A stretch of 64,000 nucleotides of DNA from Podospora pseudocomata (taxonomy: Eukaryota; Ascomycota; Sordariomycetes; Sordariales; Podosporaceae). Positions 50,601 to 61,643 of this stretch are shown here, piece after piece. The stretch lies in NCBI RefSeq assembly GCF_035222375.1, contig NC_085891.1, positions 3,410,001 to 3,474,000 of the forward strand. Direction: 5' to 3'. Both the position numbers and the translations under genes were made by a program. Each line of letters starts with the position of its first letter. Position 1 is the stretch's first letter. Under the pieces are notes generated by a model, which worked only from the letters and a program-made list of their open reading frames with translations, ran no database searches and was not told where the DNA came from.

Positions 50601-51289
50601 TCATCTTCAGCTTCAATAATCGCATCAGCGAGTTCTCCTTCCACCCCATCCGGTCTCGGTCCACCAAACGTCGCGAATGGGGTGATCTTGCCAGTCCTGA
50701 TCAAATATTCTCTTTGCGTCTCACTGGGAAGCCTTCCACCCACCGCTCCGGCCCCTTTGGACTGTGTCTCTGCAGCTCCCTCCTGATGTCTAGCCTCAAT
50801 CCTGGTCTCAAAGTCCCTAACATCCTGCTCACAAATGTCAATCTCAGAGTCCAGCCGGGTGATTTCCTTCTGAATCCTAAGCCTGTTGGCAGGCGTGAGG
50901 TGGCCAGAAGTGAGTTTGGCCTGTTGGGTCTTTCGCTGGTTTTCCAGCCTCACTTTTTGGATCTGGGCTTTCTCGATACGCTTCCTGTCGCGAGTGTCTT
51001 CGGCTTCGATAAGGGCCGCGTTGGCTTGGAGGGTAATGTCGCGTTCTAGTTCGTCTTGGTCACGGACGTTTTCGGTAAGGTGAGCAAGGGCGGAAGCTTC
51101 GTCATCGAGATTGGGGGCGGCAAGGTCAGGGACGGGGTTCTCCATTGTGCTTTCGATGGCGGCGTTGGATTCTTTGGTCGATGGCGGATTCGGTTTGTCG
51201 GTTTGTGGTATTTCTTGCGAGGCATCACCGGCCGCATCGGGGCTTTCTGCCTCTGGGGGGCTCATGATGACGCTGTATTTTGGCGGCAT
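47696..51289 (-). CDS. RAD26: Transcription-coupled repair DNA translocase Rad26 (CSB/ERCC6)
   Basis: Rad26/CSB is the Swi2/Snf2-family ATPase that recognises stalled RNA polymerase II and starts transcription-coupled nucleotide excision repair. One intronless exon encodes 1197 aa. The N terminus has a coiled-coil region (QIQKVRLENQRKTQQAKL) and acidic low-complexity sequence. The ATPase core holds Walker A GDEMGLGKTVQLI near residues 436-448, the motif II variant DEGH near 568-571, LSGTPMQNNLTELWSLFDF, and the second lobe with LFSQGTQMLDIIEAFV, YLRMDGKT, TTKVGGLGVNLTGANRVI and RAWRLGQKREVTIYRL. The C-terminal end (FIKRHGGQVVSKLLVDHFN) resembles the CSB winged-helix region that binds ubiquitin. 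The start is the first in-frame ATG (MPPKYSV); a second ATG lies eight codons later. Confidence 0.96.
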   Translation of the reverse strand: MPPKYSVIMSPPEAESPDAAGDASQEIPQTDKPNPPSTKESNAAIESTMENPVPDLAAPNLDDEASALAHLTENVRDQDELERDITLQANAALIEAEDTRDRKRIEKAQIQKVRLENQRKTQQAKLTSGHLTPANRLRIQKEITRLDSEIDICEQDVRDFETRIEARHQEGAAETQSKGAGAVGGRLPSETQREYLIRTGKITPFATFGGPRPDGVEGELADAIIEAEDEAVAEELEEQVGDGPRSHQNLRRPGFAEETENSSTAELEFSLRPRKKRRVVQEVEGGSDDEFELEEDDARDDEEDESLEDDFDMTDTNSKKKRKRGKGVATAADGVGEEKVDLSNIDDGNEAVYQARLEDWVKRRTRARRARQLRLGQEVESEWDGEEEWFKPSPDEPDHQFENGMKLPGDIYPSLFDYQKTGVQWLAELYAQQVGGIVGDEMGLGKTVQLISFVAALHYSKMLNKPVIVVAPATVLRQWVNEFHRWWPPLRVSILHSSGSGMFNVLDEGKREDVEDNWDKKSPAKSSKAAKKIVDKVVKHGHVLVTTYAGLQTYGDVLIPLEWGYAVLDEGHKIRNPNTAITIYCKELRTPNRIILSGTPMQNNLTELWSLFDFIFPMRLGTLVSFRTQFEVPIKLGGYANATNLQIMTAQKCAETLKEAISPYLLQRLKVDVAADLPKKSEQVLFCKLSKPQREAYELFLKSDEMASILDRSRQSLYGIDILRKICNHPDLLNPRLKNKPGYLWGSVEKSGKMAVVQSLLPMWKRLGHKTLLFSQGTQMLDIIEAFVQRLDDVRYLRMDGKTPIKQRQTLVDQFNNDPSLDVFLLTTKVGGLGVNLTGANRVIIFDPDWNPSTDVQARERAWRLGQKREVTIYRLMTAGTIEEKIYHRQIFKQFLSNKVLKDPKQQTNFNLNDLHDLFSLSSYEDGMTETSQLFKGSEAKNFMKSGPKELLIPGQDRVLLGPSAKKAAAREVASVTVKAEPQDDGGNDLRNIEGVASLETFKAEPDPPANEEDRLMEGLFARSVHSALEHDKIMNGKKTVRADKKMIQQEANRIAAQAALSLRRAGEQARNVPIGTVTWTGEVGEAGRPVQPRRRIAPGSAIIRNAGASGSRPGTPNAQPAPDRTLRAEDFEKMIPAFIKRHGGQVVSKLLVDHFNQYCTGTRQAEEFKIALGKVAQMEKKGTSMRATWSLKPDFQ

Positions 51290-54200
51290 TGCGGATGGCA
51301 ATTTGCGATCTGGAAAGCCAATTTCGAGACCTTCGAGGTGGAGTGAATGATGGCGTTTCTGAAGCAATCAAAGGAGGAAAAAGAGATTTCAAGTGCAATG
51401 AGACTGGATGGTACTTTCCATTCTAATTGCGACAAAAAATTAGGTGGAAGTTGTAGCTCAAAAGATGCCGTTCACTGTACGACGGACCTCCTGCCTAGAA
51501 GTCGCCATGGGAGCAATGACGCATCGAATCCACTCAGTCGCGCGCATCGAAACACCGCGCGATCATGTGACCTAAATTGCGTGCATCTTGCGTAGCTCAG
51601 CCCTGTGAGGCCAAAGTGGAGCCTTGGCAAGGGTTCAGGGAAGGGGGCCGACTTCAACGTTCAACATCCTTGCTCGACGTCAATCTCAACGACAAGTCAT
51701 CCTATGTTGGTCATTTAGCTGGATATCGTTTTATACTTCCAACTTTCTCGACCATCACTACCGTGTCTTTAGACCATTGCGAAACTACGAGGAGTAGAGA
51801 AGCTTTCAAGGATCGTGGACGGCCCGCGAGCATCAATATCAAGAGTGTGGCTGGTAATCTGACATTTGGAAAATTACTGTTCAGAGCAACGCAAGGCTTT
51901 GGAGACTAACCAATATCAAACCACTTATACAAGCATATCTGCAAGGAATAAATCTGGATCTACCTACACAGGCGCACAGATGAGAATGTCCAAAACAAGG
52001 TATAGTTCTAGACAGCCAGTCATGATCGTCAGTTACCCGTACACAGCTGAAAGCATGCCGTAGAATGTGTCAACTTAGCAAAACGTACTCGATGCATAAT
52101 GGTCTCCCCTAGGCAATATCGCCGAGGCGTCCTACATGGCTTACCGAGATCTCCAGGAAGATTGGTTACACTGATGTCTGGCAAGCATGCTATCCTATGA
52201 GATGGGAGAGTGGGAGATTTTCGTGTCAAGAAGACAAGCCAGATACCAAGACTCTTGGTTGCTGCCCGTTCCGGGGTCTGGACTTGATGAAACAGTAGCC
52301 CTTGGAACGCAAGGGTGAGGTTGCAAGAGATGGGGGCATTGCCACCATGAGCTCCACGAAACCATGAAAGCTGTACACCACATCATGCGTGTCTATCGCC
52401 CACCCGCACCGTACTCGTCAAAGGCACTGACTGCCCTTACACAGGTAGAATCCAGGAGCGGAGACCCGTGGAGTCTTTGGTAAAGGATGTAGCGTTTGTA
52501 CCGTCTTCTCCGGCCAGAAAACCTGGAACCTTAACTAAAGCGGGTGGTCGTCTCACACTAGCAGACAAATTTTCCTCTCATCACCTCCCACTCATGTGTT
52601 CTGCCCTCGTCATTCGTCGGCCTCCTGCCCTTCCTTTCCCCCGGTGGGCTCCTGTGGAAACCCCGCTACAAGAGCGAAGGCATTAGAAATCAGGGTGGTC
52701 CAATAGCCGCAGAACACGAAGGCTCATCTGCGAAGTCTCCTTCTCAAACAGGCAGACGAGGCGCTGAGAGGGGGTTCTTGGTGTGCAGTCACTCTCTCCT
52801 ACCTCACCGCCCTTTGCGATTGCTCGTTTCACGGGCCGGATAACATGAGGTATCGAGCTCTCTTGCTGTTGGGTCGCAACTTGGTAGGGAGGATCGATCT
52901 GTCTTTTACGCATGGTATACGGGTAAAGTTGTTCCGACTCTGGAGTCCCTCACCATGTTATCTCCGTACTTTAGGGGCGGCGAGGAGGAAAATGTTAACG
53001 GACTGGCTGGTGGTGTGATACACATCCTGTGAAAAGTTCGATAAGCTTTGATTGGGATGCCCTTTCTGCGACACACCGTCGCCGTTTCCCCGCTCGGTAC
53101 CCTTTTGCCTTCTCCTTTGATCATGGCGTTAGGCTCTTTCCGGCCTTAAAGGTTGTTGATATACCCTCATATAGCGGCCTGATATAGCCCGGGTCTGGGG
53201 GTAGAACACGACTCCACTCTTGCCACAGAATGACAAAAAAGCGCGCTGCTGATGGGGCCCTCCAACCTCCTCAAATTCTGTGTGCAGTCGTCTCTTGATC
53301 GGTCATGGTGCGAGCTGTCGCGGTTTCTGCAAGTGGTAAGTATGTCGTAGTCTGGTTTTGCCGCAGTGCATAGATGGGGTCAACCGGTATCGCGAGTTCT
53401 TGGCGCTTACAGAACTGCATACCCTTCCCTCATGTATCACTATCGGATAAATCCAAGATCCCTAAGAGTATCTGGAGATGACTGACGTGGTGTTTCTGTT
53501 GGTCCAAGAGCCACAGGCTGCCAACCTGCGCTTTGACACTGCTTCTGTCTTGTGGTCGTGGTCCCAGCCAGTCTGCTCCACCGGGTGAAGCAAGTCGCAA
53601 TTTATACGAGACGCAAATGATATCGCGGGCTTGATGGCCGCATGGTGTGGTTGCCAAGTCAGTGGGTAGGCCGCCCTCTACACTATATGTGCCGTCCAGG
53701 AGCAATAGCCGCCAGCAGAGAACTGCGCGGCTTCAGCAGGTACCGCTTTAGGGCACCTGGAGATATACCATGAGCTTCACCAATCCCAACCACCTACTGA
53801 GGGAGACCAACACACTGAGGGGAGCATAAGACCGTATATTAGAACTTAATCTCCGATTGGGTCACGTCCCGTCTGATGTCGCAATGGGGGCGAGGCCATG
53901 ATCCTCTGTATCTGGAGTTTGTTATCTCGGCCGTACTTTGGAGTTGGGTGTTGAAGGAATGGGAACCATCTTAGCGTTACTTAGAAAGAAACACCGAACT
54001 CGCCTGTCTTGGGTGACAGTGGGATACTTCATGAAAGTTGTCGGTTGCTTTCAGAGTGCTGGTTAGAGAGTCACAAGCAGCACGAGCAGCAAGATTGCAA
54101 GGCTGGAAAAGTTTTGACGGTAGATGGCGAGGTCGAAACATGTATGGTCAGGCAAAGCCAGGTATCTGGTACACCGAGGAGCCTGTCGCTCACATCTCGC

Positions 54201-56031
54201 GGGACGACCCATAACAACCGAGAGGTGTTACGCATAGAAACCTTGGCGCCATCGCGCTACACAGACAGTTTCTCGTGGAGCGTGTTGCTCGATCACTGGT
54301 GAACCAAACTACAGGACGCAATATCGCAGAGAAGGTAATGCCGTGCCCCGACCAAGGCAGTGGCGGTCTGCCAACCTCCATGAACCAGGCACAAAGATGA
54401 CCTCAAGGCGGGGGAACGACAGTTTCAAGGTTGACTGGGTTAGGTACCTAGGTGGCTGACAACAGGATCCAGGGAGATAGTGGTGCATCGGCAGCGCAAA
54501 GGAGTTTTTTTCTCGGAGTATTACCGAAACAGGGGTCTCGCCTCCTGCAAAGAACCTGCCTGTCAGCGCCCAACAACCCCTGTGCTGTCCAGTCCTGATC
54601 TCCAAGCGATGTAGCTCCTGTGGCTGTCCAAAAGCGAAGCAGAAACCGATTCGACCACGGAAGGTCAAGTAGGCGTATCGTGGTTGTTGGCAAGTGTTTC
54701 AGTTCCAGATACATGCGTCTGCCGCACGTCATGCATACTGCGCGTATATTGTTGCCAAGGAGCCAGATCATGACAGAGACGAGCCTCGTTGGGAGGGAAT
54801 CTGGCGAATTCTCCGAGACCTACTTGGCGAAGCTGTAGCAGGGGCCAACTTCCACAACCCTGCCTCCAGGGGTGTGCCGCAACAGCCGACTGCATCTCTG
54901 CACGTGGAGGTTTTCTGTGACTCGGAATCCATATGTTGGAAGCGGACGGGGAATGCGGAGTAGCTATGAGGGTGACAGGCTCAATATACAGTGCAGCGAC
55001 GAGATACTCAAAGGAGATCCCGAGGGGAATGGTGTGAAAGGTGATGATGTACCTATTTGTCACCAGATACCTAAGACACCCTGGGCAGCCGGCCCTATCT
55101 TGGCAACCGTTGAAGCGCACGGAGCAAGCCTTACTTCGTATGAACAGCTCCTAGATGCTTCTAGTTGGATCTGACTGTCGTGATTTCATCTGGATGTGAA
55201 CTCTGAAGAGGAATAAACAATATACTATTATGTAGACAAGGCCCTCTCCTTGCCGTCTTAAAAAGTGTAAACATGGTTGATCAGAACACCTAGGAGAGAA
55301 TATCGTAGAAGTATGTATGCCACTGACTTTTCAGCTTTCAAGTTCCGATCCAAACACAGCTGGCCTGTGATATCTTCTGTGCACGCGACAATCCTCTCCG
55401 AGGATCCACCTAGCTCGTCCATAGCTTGCGCTTGTGTCCTCTCCTGTCTCTCGTGTGTATCCTCTTCTTTTCCGTCCATGCAAAATATTACCCTTTCGTT
55501 GGCCCCCCACCTGGAAATCGTGCCTCATTCCTCGGTCGTAGGCGTTGCGTAGTCTATAGTCGCGCGCCTGTCGTGTATGTCGTAACTTTCCGCCCATCCG
55601 ACCGAGTCTATATCATAAAAAAGTTAAAACAAATGTGTAGGACGAAATAGATGCCACAAAGGAAAAACAGAGCACAAAATTGTAGAATTTCAGCGGTTTC
55701 GGGGTATCTCAAATATTAGCGCCGCTTCTGTTCCAACAAAACAGCAAGCCCATCCCCTAAACATAAATCCATCCGCTACAAAGAAAAGTAAATCAAGAAG
55801 CACGAAAGTGCGGAAAGAAGATGAAAAGGTATTGTCTGTGGATAAGCAAATCCAGTGTATGTGAAGGTAAATCCTAGATCGGGCCCTGTTCGATGGGCGA
55901 TATGGACAATGTGTCTGTGGAAGCTGGAAGGAAGCCCCTACGGGTCGTACTGGATGCAGTCACTGGAGTTGTGACGGGTAAACGGTGGTGTCCCCCTCAG
56001 GTGCCGGAGCTCCTGGTGGAGACGCTGATTG
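51290..56031. other. 4.7-kb gene-poor region, RAD26 to Myb gene
   Basis: The left end is the RAD26 promoter and the right end the 3' flank of the Myb-like gene. Between them I find only short frames on both strands with no domain content or supported splice partners, and no transposon coding sequence. Confidence 0.5.
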
Positions 56032-57224
56032 CTATAAGTCTTCGCCTGATAGCTGTGCTGCCCTCTCGCGGCATGCAGCTGGTGTGAATCCGGTGCCAAC
56101 TTTGTTGGCAACGATACGCCACTTTTCGTTTTCGTAATCTTGCAGAGCGGTTTTGAGTTTTTGATCCTAGACTGCTGTCAGCTTTTTCTGACATTGCTTG
56201 TCAGAGTGCAAAGGGGGATACTGACCGTTTCATCCGTCCACTGTGTTGTCTTCGCCTTGAGTTTGGTGCAGTAACGCACTTGCAATGTCCCGCTTGACCG
56301 ACCAGGGAAGAAGTCCGCAATTTGTTTCCACGTTAAGCTCTTGTTCTCCTTCAAGTCAATCAATAGCTGATCATCCTCTGGCGTAAACTTCAGCTTAGGC
56401 CCCCTCGGTCTGGGAGCTGGGGCTGGCATCCCAGCTTGCCCAACCACGCTCGGAGCTCCGGCTCCTATGCTGCTCTCCCCATCACGTCGCATCAACTTGT
56501 TCGGAGGTCCTGTGTCTGGCAGCCGGTGGTGGTGATGTGCTGGCGGGACTCCCGTTGCTTGGGCATAGGCAGCGCCTAGGGGCGTTTGCTGCATTGAATC
56601 CAGCTCGTTCTGTTCAAGTTCCGATATGCCGGGAACCGAAAGATCGAGATCATCAGGCCGTTGACGCTTCACACCAGCAGTAGACCCATGGGTCGGGGTT
56701 AGAGATGGGTAGAGGGGGGGCACGACGTTGTGGGGAGAGGGGCCGGCGCCGTAATGCGATGGCCCTGGATGGGCAGGGTGGCCGAGATGTCGCGCCCCCG
56801 GATGGCCGCCCAGGTGCGATGGGTCTGTGAGAATTGGGTGAGGGTGAGGGTGATGTTGGTGAGTGGCAGGATAGTGCTGTGGCAGGCCGTGGTGGGATTG
56901 ATGGGGAGGCGGCTCGTGGAGGGGCGGCGGCCCGGCGTGCTGAAGCGAGCCGCGATGGTGGTGCGTATCATAAGAATGCGGAGCTTGGCTCTGCTCGGCC
57001 GTATGCGGCTCCTGTGACGAGTAGTCGACATTGTAATCCGGTCCTACGCGATAATTGCCCGCCAGTGTGCCTCCGATGCATGGGTTCCGCCAGAGCGAGC
57101 CGCCCTGGCTGGTCGCCGGATTCTGAATGGAAAGAATTGGAGGAAACTGGGCCCCGCGGGGCTTCTTCGGCGGAGAGGTTGGCGTGTGGTGCTGTTCGTG
57201 CCCACTCAAAATGGCTGCTGTCAA
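56032..57224 (-). CDS. Myb/SANT-like DNA-binding regulator (5' end unresolved)
   Basis: A probable transcription regulator with two Myb-like repeats; I do not assign a named orthologue. The large exon (about 57224 down to 56226) encodes a Pro/His-rich disordered N terminus and the first repeat, KLKFTPEDDQLLIDLKENKS continuing LTWKQIADFFPGRSSGTLQV, with the regularly spaced Trp and Phe. A 59-nt intron (56225-56167, donor GTCAGT, acceptor TAG) leads to a 135-nt last exon with the second repeat, LKTALQDYENEKWRIVANKV then GTGFTPAACRERAAQL. The frame has no ATG upstream of the first repeat apart from internal methionines, and meets a stop just above 57234, so a 5' exon must exist; acceptors ending at 57237, 57227, 57218 or 57215 are possible. 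The upstream gap is 4.4 kb, so the start may be distant. Confidence 0.8.
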
Positions 57225-60200
57225 ACCTGGGACTTGCTACTTGCTCTCCTCGCTGATGAAAAGAGCCTGGCTGTCGAGGAAAACCAGGGCACATGTGGTG
57301 GTGGCTGCTGGTGAGCGGGCTCGTTCAGAAAGACTTCGGTGATAGGCTGTGTCGGTCACGTTGGTGTTGGGGGGTGGGCCCTCTTCTTGGTAGCTTACTG
57401 TGTGATAGCTACAGTATATGTGTGCGTGTGCGGTATCTCGCTGTGGGCGGTAGGCGTCAAATAGTATTACGTCGGTCTCGACATTGGCTGCTAATGATCG
57501 GTTCGGTCCAACTCTTGGTCGATGGTTTGGAAAAGATACAGGCAGAGAACTCAGAGTTCAGAGCAAGCGGCAGTGGGCATGACTGGCATTATATCGTCTG
57601 ATATTCGGTACCGTGTAGCAGAGTGAGAGGGAGGGTGTGGGTTTAGTACCTGCTGCCTGCCTACTTTGGGTCCAAGAGTTAAAGCATTCGTTAGATACTT
57701 CCCATGTGCCTGACAACAGATCGTTCCTGAGCAAAGGTGGAGCCCGAGCTACCTCGACCAACGATGACGGTAGCATAATTTGAGGATCTTATGCCATGGT
57801 CTAGCTGCCGGATATAGAAACCGCACCCCGGCAGCAGTTGATGATGCAACGACGGGGGCATGAGTGCTTGGCTTGACCGGCAGGGTTATGAATACAGGAC
57901 TAATCTATCCTACTCAATGACCCCGGCCGACTCATACCAACGAGGGGGAACTAGGGAAACAAAACGGCCCAAAGAGAGACGTGGGATGGAAATCGCATGG
58001 AAGAAGACTAAACATCCAGCTCAATGGAGAATTAAAATGTGAAACAGGGCCACCATGCAGGCGGAGACGGGCATGACGACAAGTGACTCCAGGTCCTTCA
58101 GTGAAATTCTCGTCCACTGCAGCAACGGCACTTGCCTTGCGAACCAAACTTGACAACGATGCTGCCGTCTGTCATCTCTTTGTGCGAGATCTGCTGGAAA
58201 AGAGCAGAAAGGGGCTGGGGTCAAGGGGATAGCAGAACATCCAGGCCAGCCTAGCCTACTGACCAGGCTGGGAGGGCAGAGAGCTTGCAGGAAACAGCGC
58301 GAATGTACTTGGCGATGATGCTCGCTGGGGCCGGTCAAGGTACTGGCGGGTACCCAGGAAGGACCACGGTACCTTGCTGATGAGTCCGCCGAGCGTTGCA
58401 AAATGCCGTGTGGGAGGCAAGCGGAGAAGCTGCTGGGTTTTGGTGGTGGGCTCAAGTCCTGTCCCAAAAGGGCCATAATAGACCAGGGGGCCTATATCAG
58501 ACACAGACCAGAGCTCGGTTCACGGGCACACCATAGGGCAACCGGAAGACCAACTGCTGGTCCAACGGCCACATGACTAGCTCCCGTGTCCCCTAGAGCT
58601 GCCAAAAGCTCCAGGATCCTGGCATTGCCAACGCAAGGCTCGCGCTCGGTATGAGAGAGAACACCAGTTGTCGGCCAGCTCAGGCGCTGCCTCTGTTCAT
58701 ATCGCCGGGAATTTTGACGACATGTTGGTACAAGTGCACGGCGTAAACCCGTGCCTCTGCATGCTTCTGGAAGGGCTTGACCCCGGTCTGGAAAAGAGCA
58801 GGATACCCGTCGAGTCGGCCGGCAGAAGCGTTCCCGTTGTAACCCTTTCATGGAGCAAAACCGTGCGTGGTCGGCGATCAGAGCTGCAAGATACCGGTGA
58901 CGATGGCGAGGACGTGCGCGAAGCTATAGGTGCCCCGGGTATGATATGCCCAGGATACCATATCCAGATGCATATCCGGTTCATCTGATCATCGAGAGTG
59001 AGTGGAGGTTGATGGGAAGAGGCGAATACACCGTCCATTCTATCGGCGACAAGCGCGACTGACGAGCTGGGCCACGGGCAGTACCATCTTGACAGCGAGT
59101 GTGGTAGGGAACTCGGATGAGGCTAATCTCGGGACTCCCAAGATTGCGCATATGTCAATGCTGCGAGGGTTCCCAGTCGTTCGCGGCCAACTGACTGTAC
59201 AAAACAAGGTGTCAGCAGGAGAAGAAAAGGGCGACAGATCCAGTTTTGCCAAACAAGAGACAGAAAGGTCAGGAAAGGGTAGCTGTTCGGCTCAAAGTGG
59301 ACGTGCCGGCCGACTACGACGGCGCCGGTGTTTCTTGGCAGCCAGGAGGTGCTGCAGCGCAACGATTTTCCGACACGGTGGAGGCTCTGGCCAAGCATCG
59401 CATGAAGGAAACGCGTTTCATTCGAACCTTGCAATTAAAGGCCGTGTTATGCTCCCGCAATGGCAAGATTAACGTGATTTCGGGTTTCTAGAATCCTGCA
59501 GCGGTCTTCTAGCTTGAAGCGGGCGACCGGAAAGTCCGGGACTGTCAAGATATCGAAGCTTCGAAGATTCCAAGGGAGCTTCAACATGGACGCCATCGCT
59601 GGGTCACCGAAAAGGTCCAAGCGGCCAGGAGAGCGCGAGAAGCCGGGCCGTGAGGGTGGTGATGACCGCGTTCCCGTTGATCGTCGCGCATCAGAGTATG
59701 TATTTGCTTGAGACGTGTCCTTTTCTATCTCGATTCGTTGATGTCTTGATGGTGCCCTGATGATTGTTTAATTTTTAGCGCACCTCCACTGTTCGTCATA
59801 ATCCACCAAAAATAGGCAGTCACCAGGGATGCCTTCACCCCTCGCTCCCACCGCCGCCCTGGTTCGAAAAACGGCACTTTGGACGACGACGAACGGTGGA
59901 TCCCGAAGTTAATGAGATCGGAAGACAGATTCATGCGACCTCACTAGCTGAGTCCAACCCATGTCGCCAGGCTGAACGAGGCTGACGCAACAGCAGAAGA
60001 TCGGACGGCCACAAGCGCCTCATAGTATAGGTAGCACCACGGACGCAGCTCGCTACGAGGTAGCCGAAGAATACAGGTGTAAACAACCAGCATCTGCGGT
60101 CCATCTCGCGAGCAACTGTGACACCATTTTCCTGCTCGGCCTGGCCTTCCGAGACTCCTGATCAGCGTTTTGACTCGGCCCGGGATGGGGGGAAAGAAGC

Positions 60201-61643
60201 TCGAGGTGGAGTCGTTACCCCGGATCGGGCTTGCCGCTGCGGGTCAGGGTCAAGCTCCCAAGACAGTCCGGGGTCTACAAGAACACCCATCCCATCTCGT
60301 CGTCCGCCTACCCTACGGATCCTGGCCCTGCCGTTCAAAGCAACGGAGATATTCCATCCTGCCTAGGCAGTCCCTATCAGCCCACGAACTTCGGGCCAGA
60401 GCTCCTGGGCTTCAGGCAGCACGGAAGGAATACCTACCTATTGCGCTGGAGCTCAAGGTCAATTCTCCGCTCGGGACCTGCAGCGGACATTTCCCACATC
60501 TGCAGGGACGGCTTGGCGTGCATGTTTCCATGCCGACTTTAAACACACCACACGCCTCAAGTGCTCACTCAACACGGCATCAACCGCCTCCGCTAGAGAA
60601 ATAAACGCGGACGTAGGCGTTCAATAGTTCCCCCTACCTAACCCACACCTCCATCGCAGTGGCCTTGGAAGCATCGCCAACTTTCCCAAGTGGGAAACTC
60701 GTCCATTCCTCCCACCTCCCCACGCATGAACGCATTGAGCGCAATCTCTTGTGATCAGCGATATCCAACCGCTGAATCAGCCCTTACAGATGGTGTCTTC
60801 TCACTACGGGAAGAACAACCTCTCGGTTCCACCGTGCTGGTCTCTCTCTTTTTTTTTTGCCCTCCCGGTCCTGGGGTGTACGATCGTCCTTCGTCCCGCA
60901 CCGCATGCAGACAGTCTTTAGCCCTCAACCTCGGATCACACTTGTGTGGGCAATCATACGGGCATTGCTTCACTATATTGCGTCACCTCTCGCAAGCTTT
61001 GCCTTCCGGTCGGTTCGTAAGGTGAGCGGTAGGTCGCATGATCCAGCTTGGCAAAGAAAGCAGTCGGGCAATGGGAGGAGTGTGTGGTGTATAGCTAGGT
61101 AGTTGTCCCTAGGCCGTGGGGTTGGCAGGTGATGTTTTGTCTTCTTTCTGGGCTGAGCCTTCGATCTTTTACAAAGCCCACCTAATCCTCCCACGCTTTA
61201 CCCTAACCCTGCATTTCAGTGACCTGTACTCGGCTTATCTTATCCATCTTATCGTAGCGCAGAACCTGGAAAGCTTGCATCTCGCATGTCTCCACACAGC
61301 ACCATCAAATTGGCGGGATCTTTGTGAACAAATTCACATCATCGAGCTCGACGAGTGCAACAAAGTCCCACGCCGGATGCCGTGAGCACATGGCTAGACC
61401 TTCCGGTGGCAGTAGATAAATAACATTGTTGTAGCAATTGATGGTTGTGTGCCGCATGTCGACACTGATTGGGCGGGAGGGCATCGGTATAATTCTCTTA
61501 CGCCGTGCGACATCTTACTTACCTCCTCAACTTCAACATGGTATCATCGATGTGATCCTAGGTTGTCTTGAAATCAAGTTTCCAGACCTGCCGTAAACCT
61601 TTTTTTACTTCCCTTTTTTTCACTCGACAAGTGCTTGTACACA
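57225..61643. other. 4.4-kb gene-poor region, Myb gene / CorA gene
   Basis: This divergent region must contain the missing 5' exon and promoter of the Myb-like gene and the promoter of the CorA gene. It also contains one weak small-gene candidate at 59586-59947. Other frames (for example around 60170-60604) lack recognisable content. Confidence 0.5.
59586..59947 (+). CDS. Candidate small two-exon gene, charged protein
   Basis: An ATG at 59586 opens a frame of 36 codons with ordinary codon use (MDAIAGSPKRSKRPGEREK...), ending at a good GTATGT donor at 59696. Two acceptors keep the frame open. TTTTTAG ending at 59778 gives a short end (DAPPLFVIIHQK). CACCAG ending at 59826 gives a longer end with DAFTPRSHRRPGSKNG and LDDDERWIPKLMRSEDR, stopping at 59945-59947, for about 76 aa in all. 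The product is very rich in Arg, Lys, Asp and Glu and resembles a disordered nuclear protein start. I recognise no family. It may be a real small gene, a first part of a longer gene, or chance. Confidence 0.25.

Noticed and set aside
51577-51909. 110-codon plus-strand frame near the RAD26 promoter
   Set aside because: No recognisable features and no supported exons around it.
60170-60604. Overlapping plus-strand frames of 100-145 codons
   Set aside because: Two frames compete over the same bases, neither has a recognisable motif or convincing splice sites.
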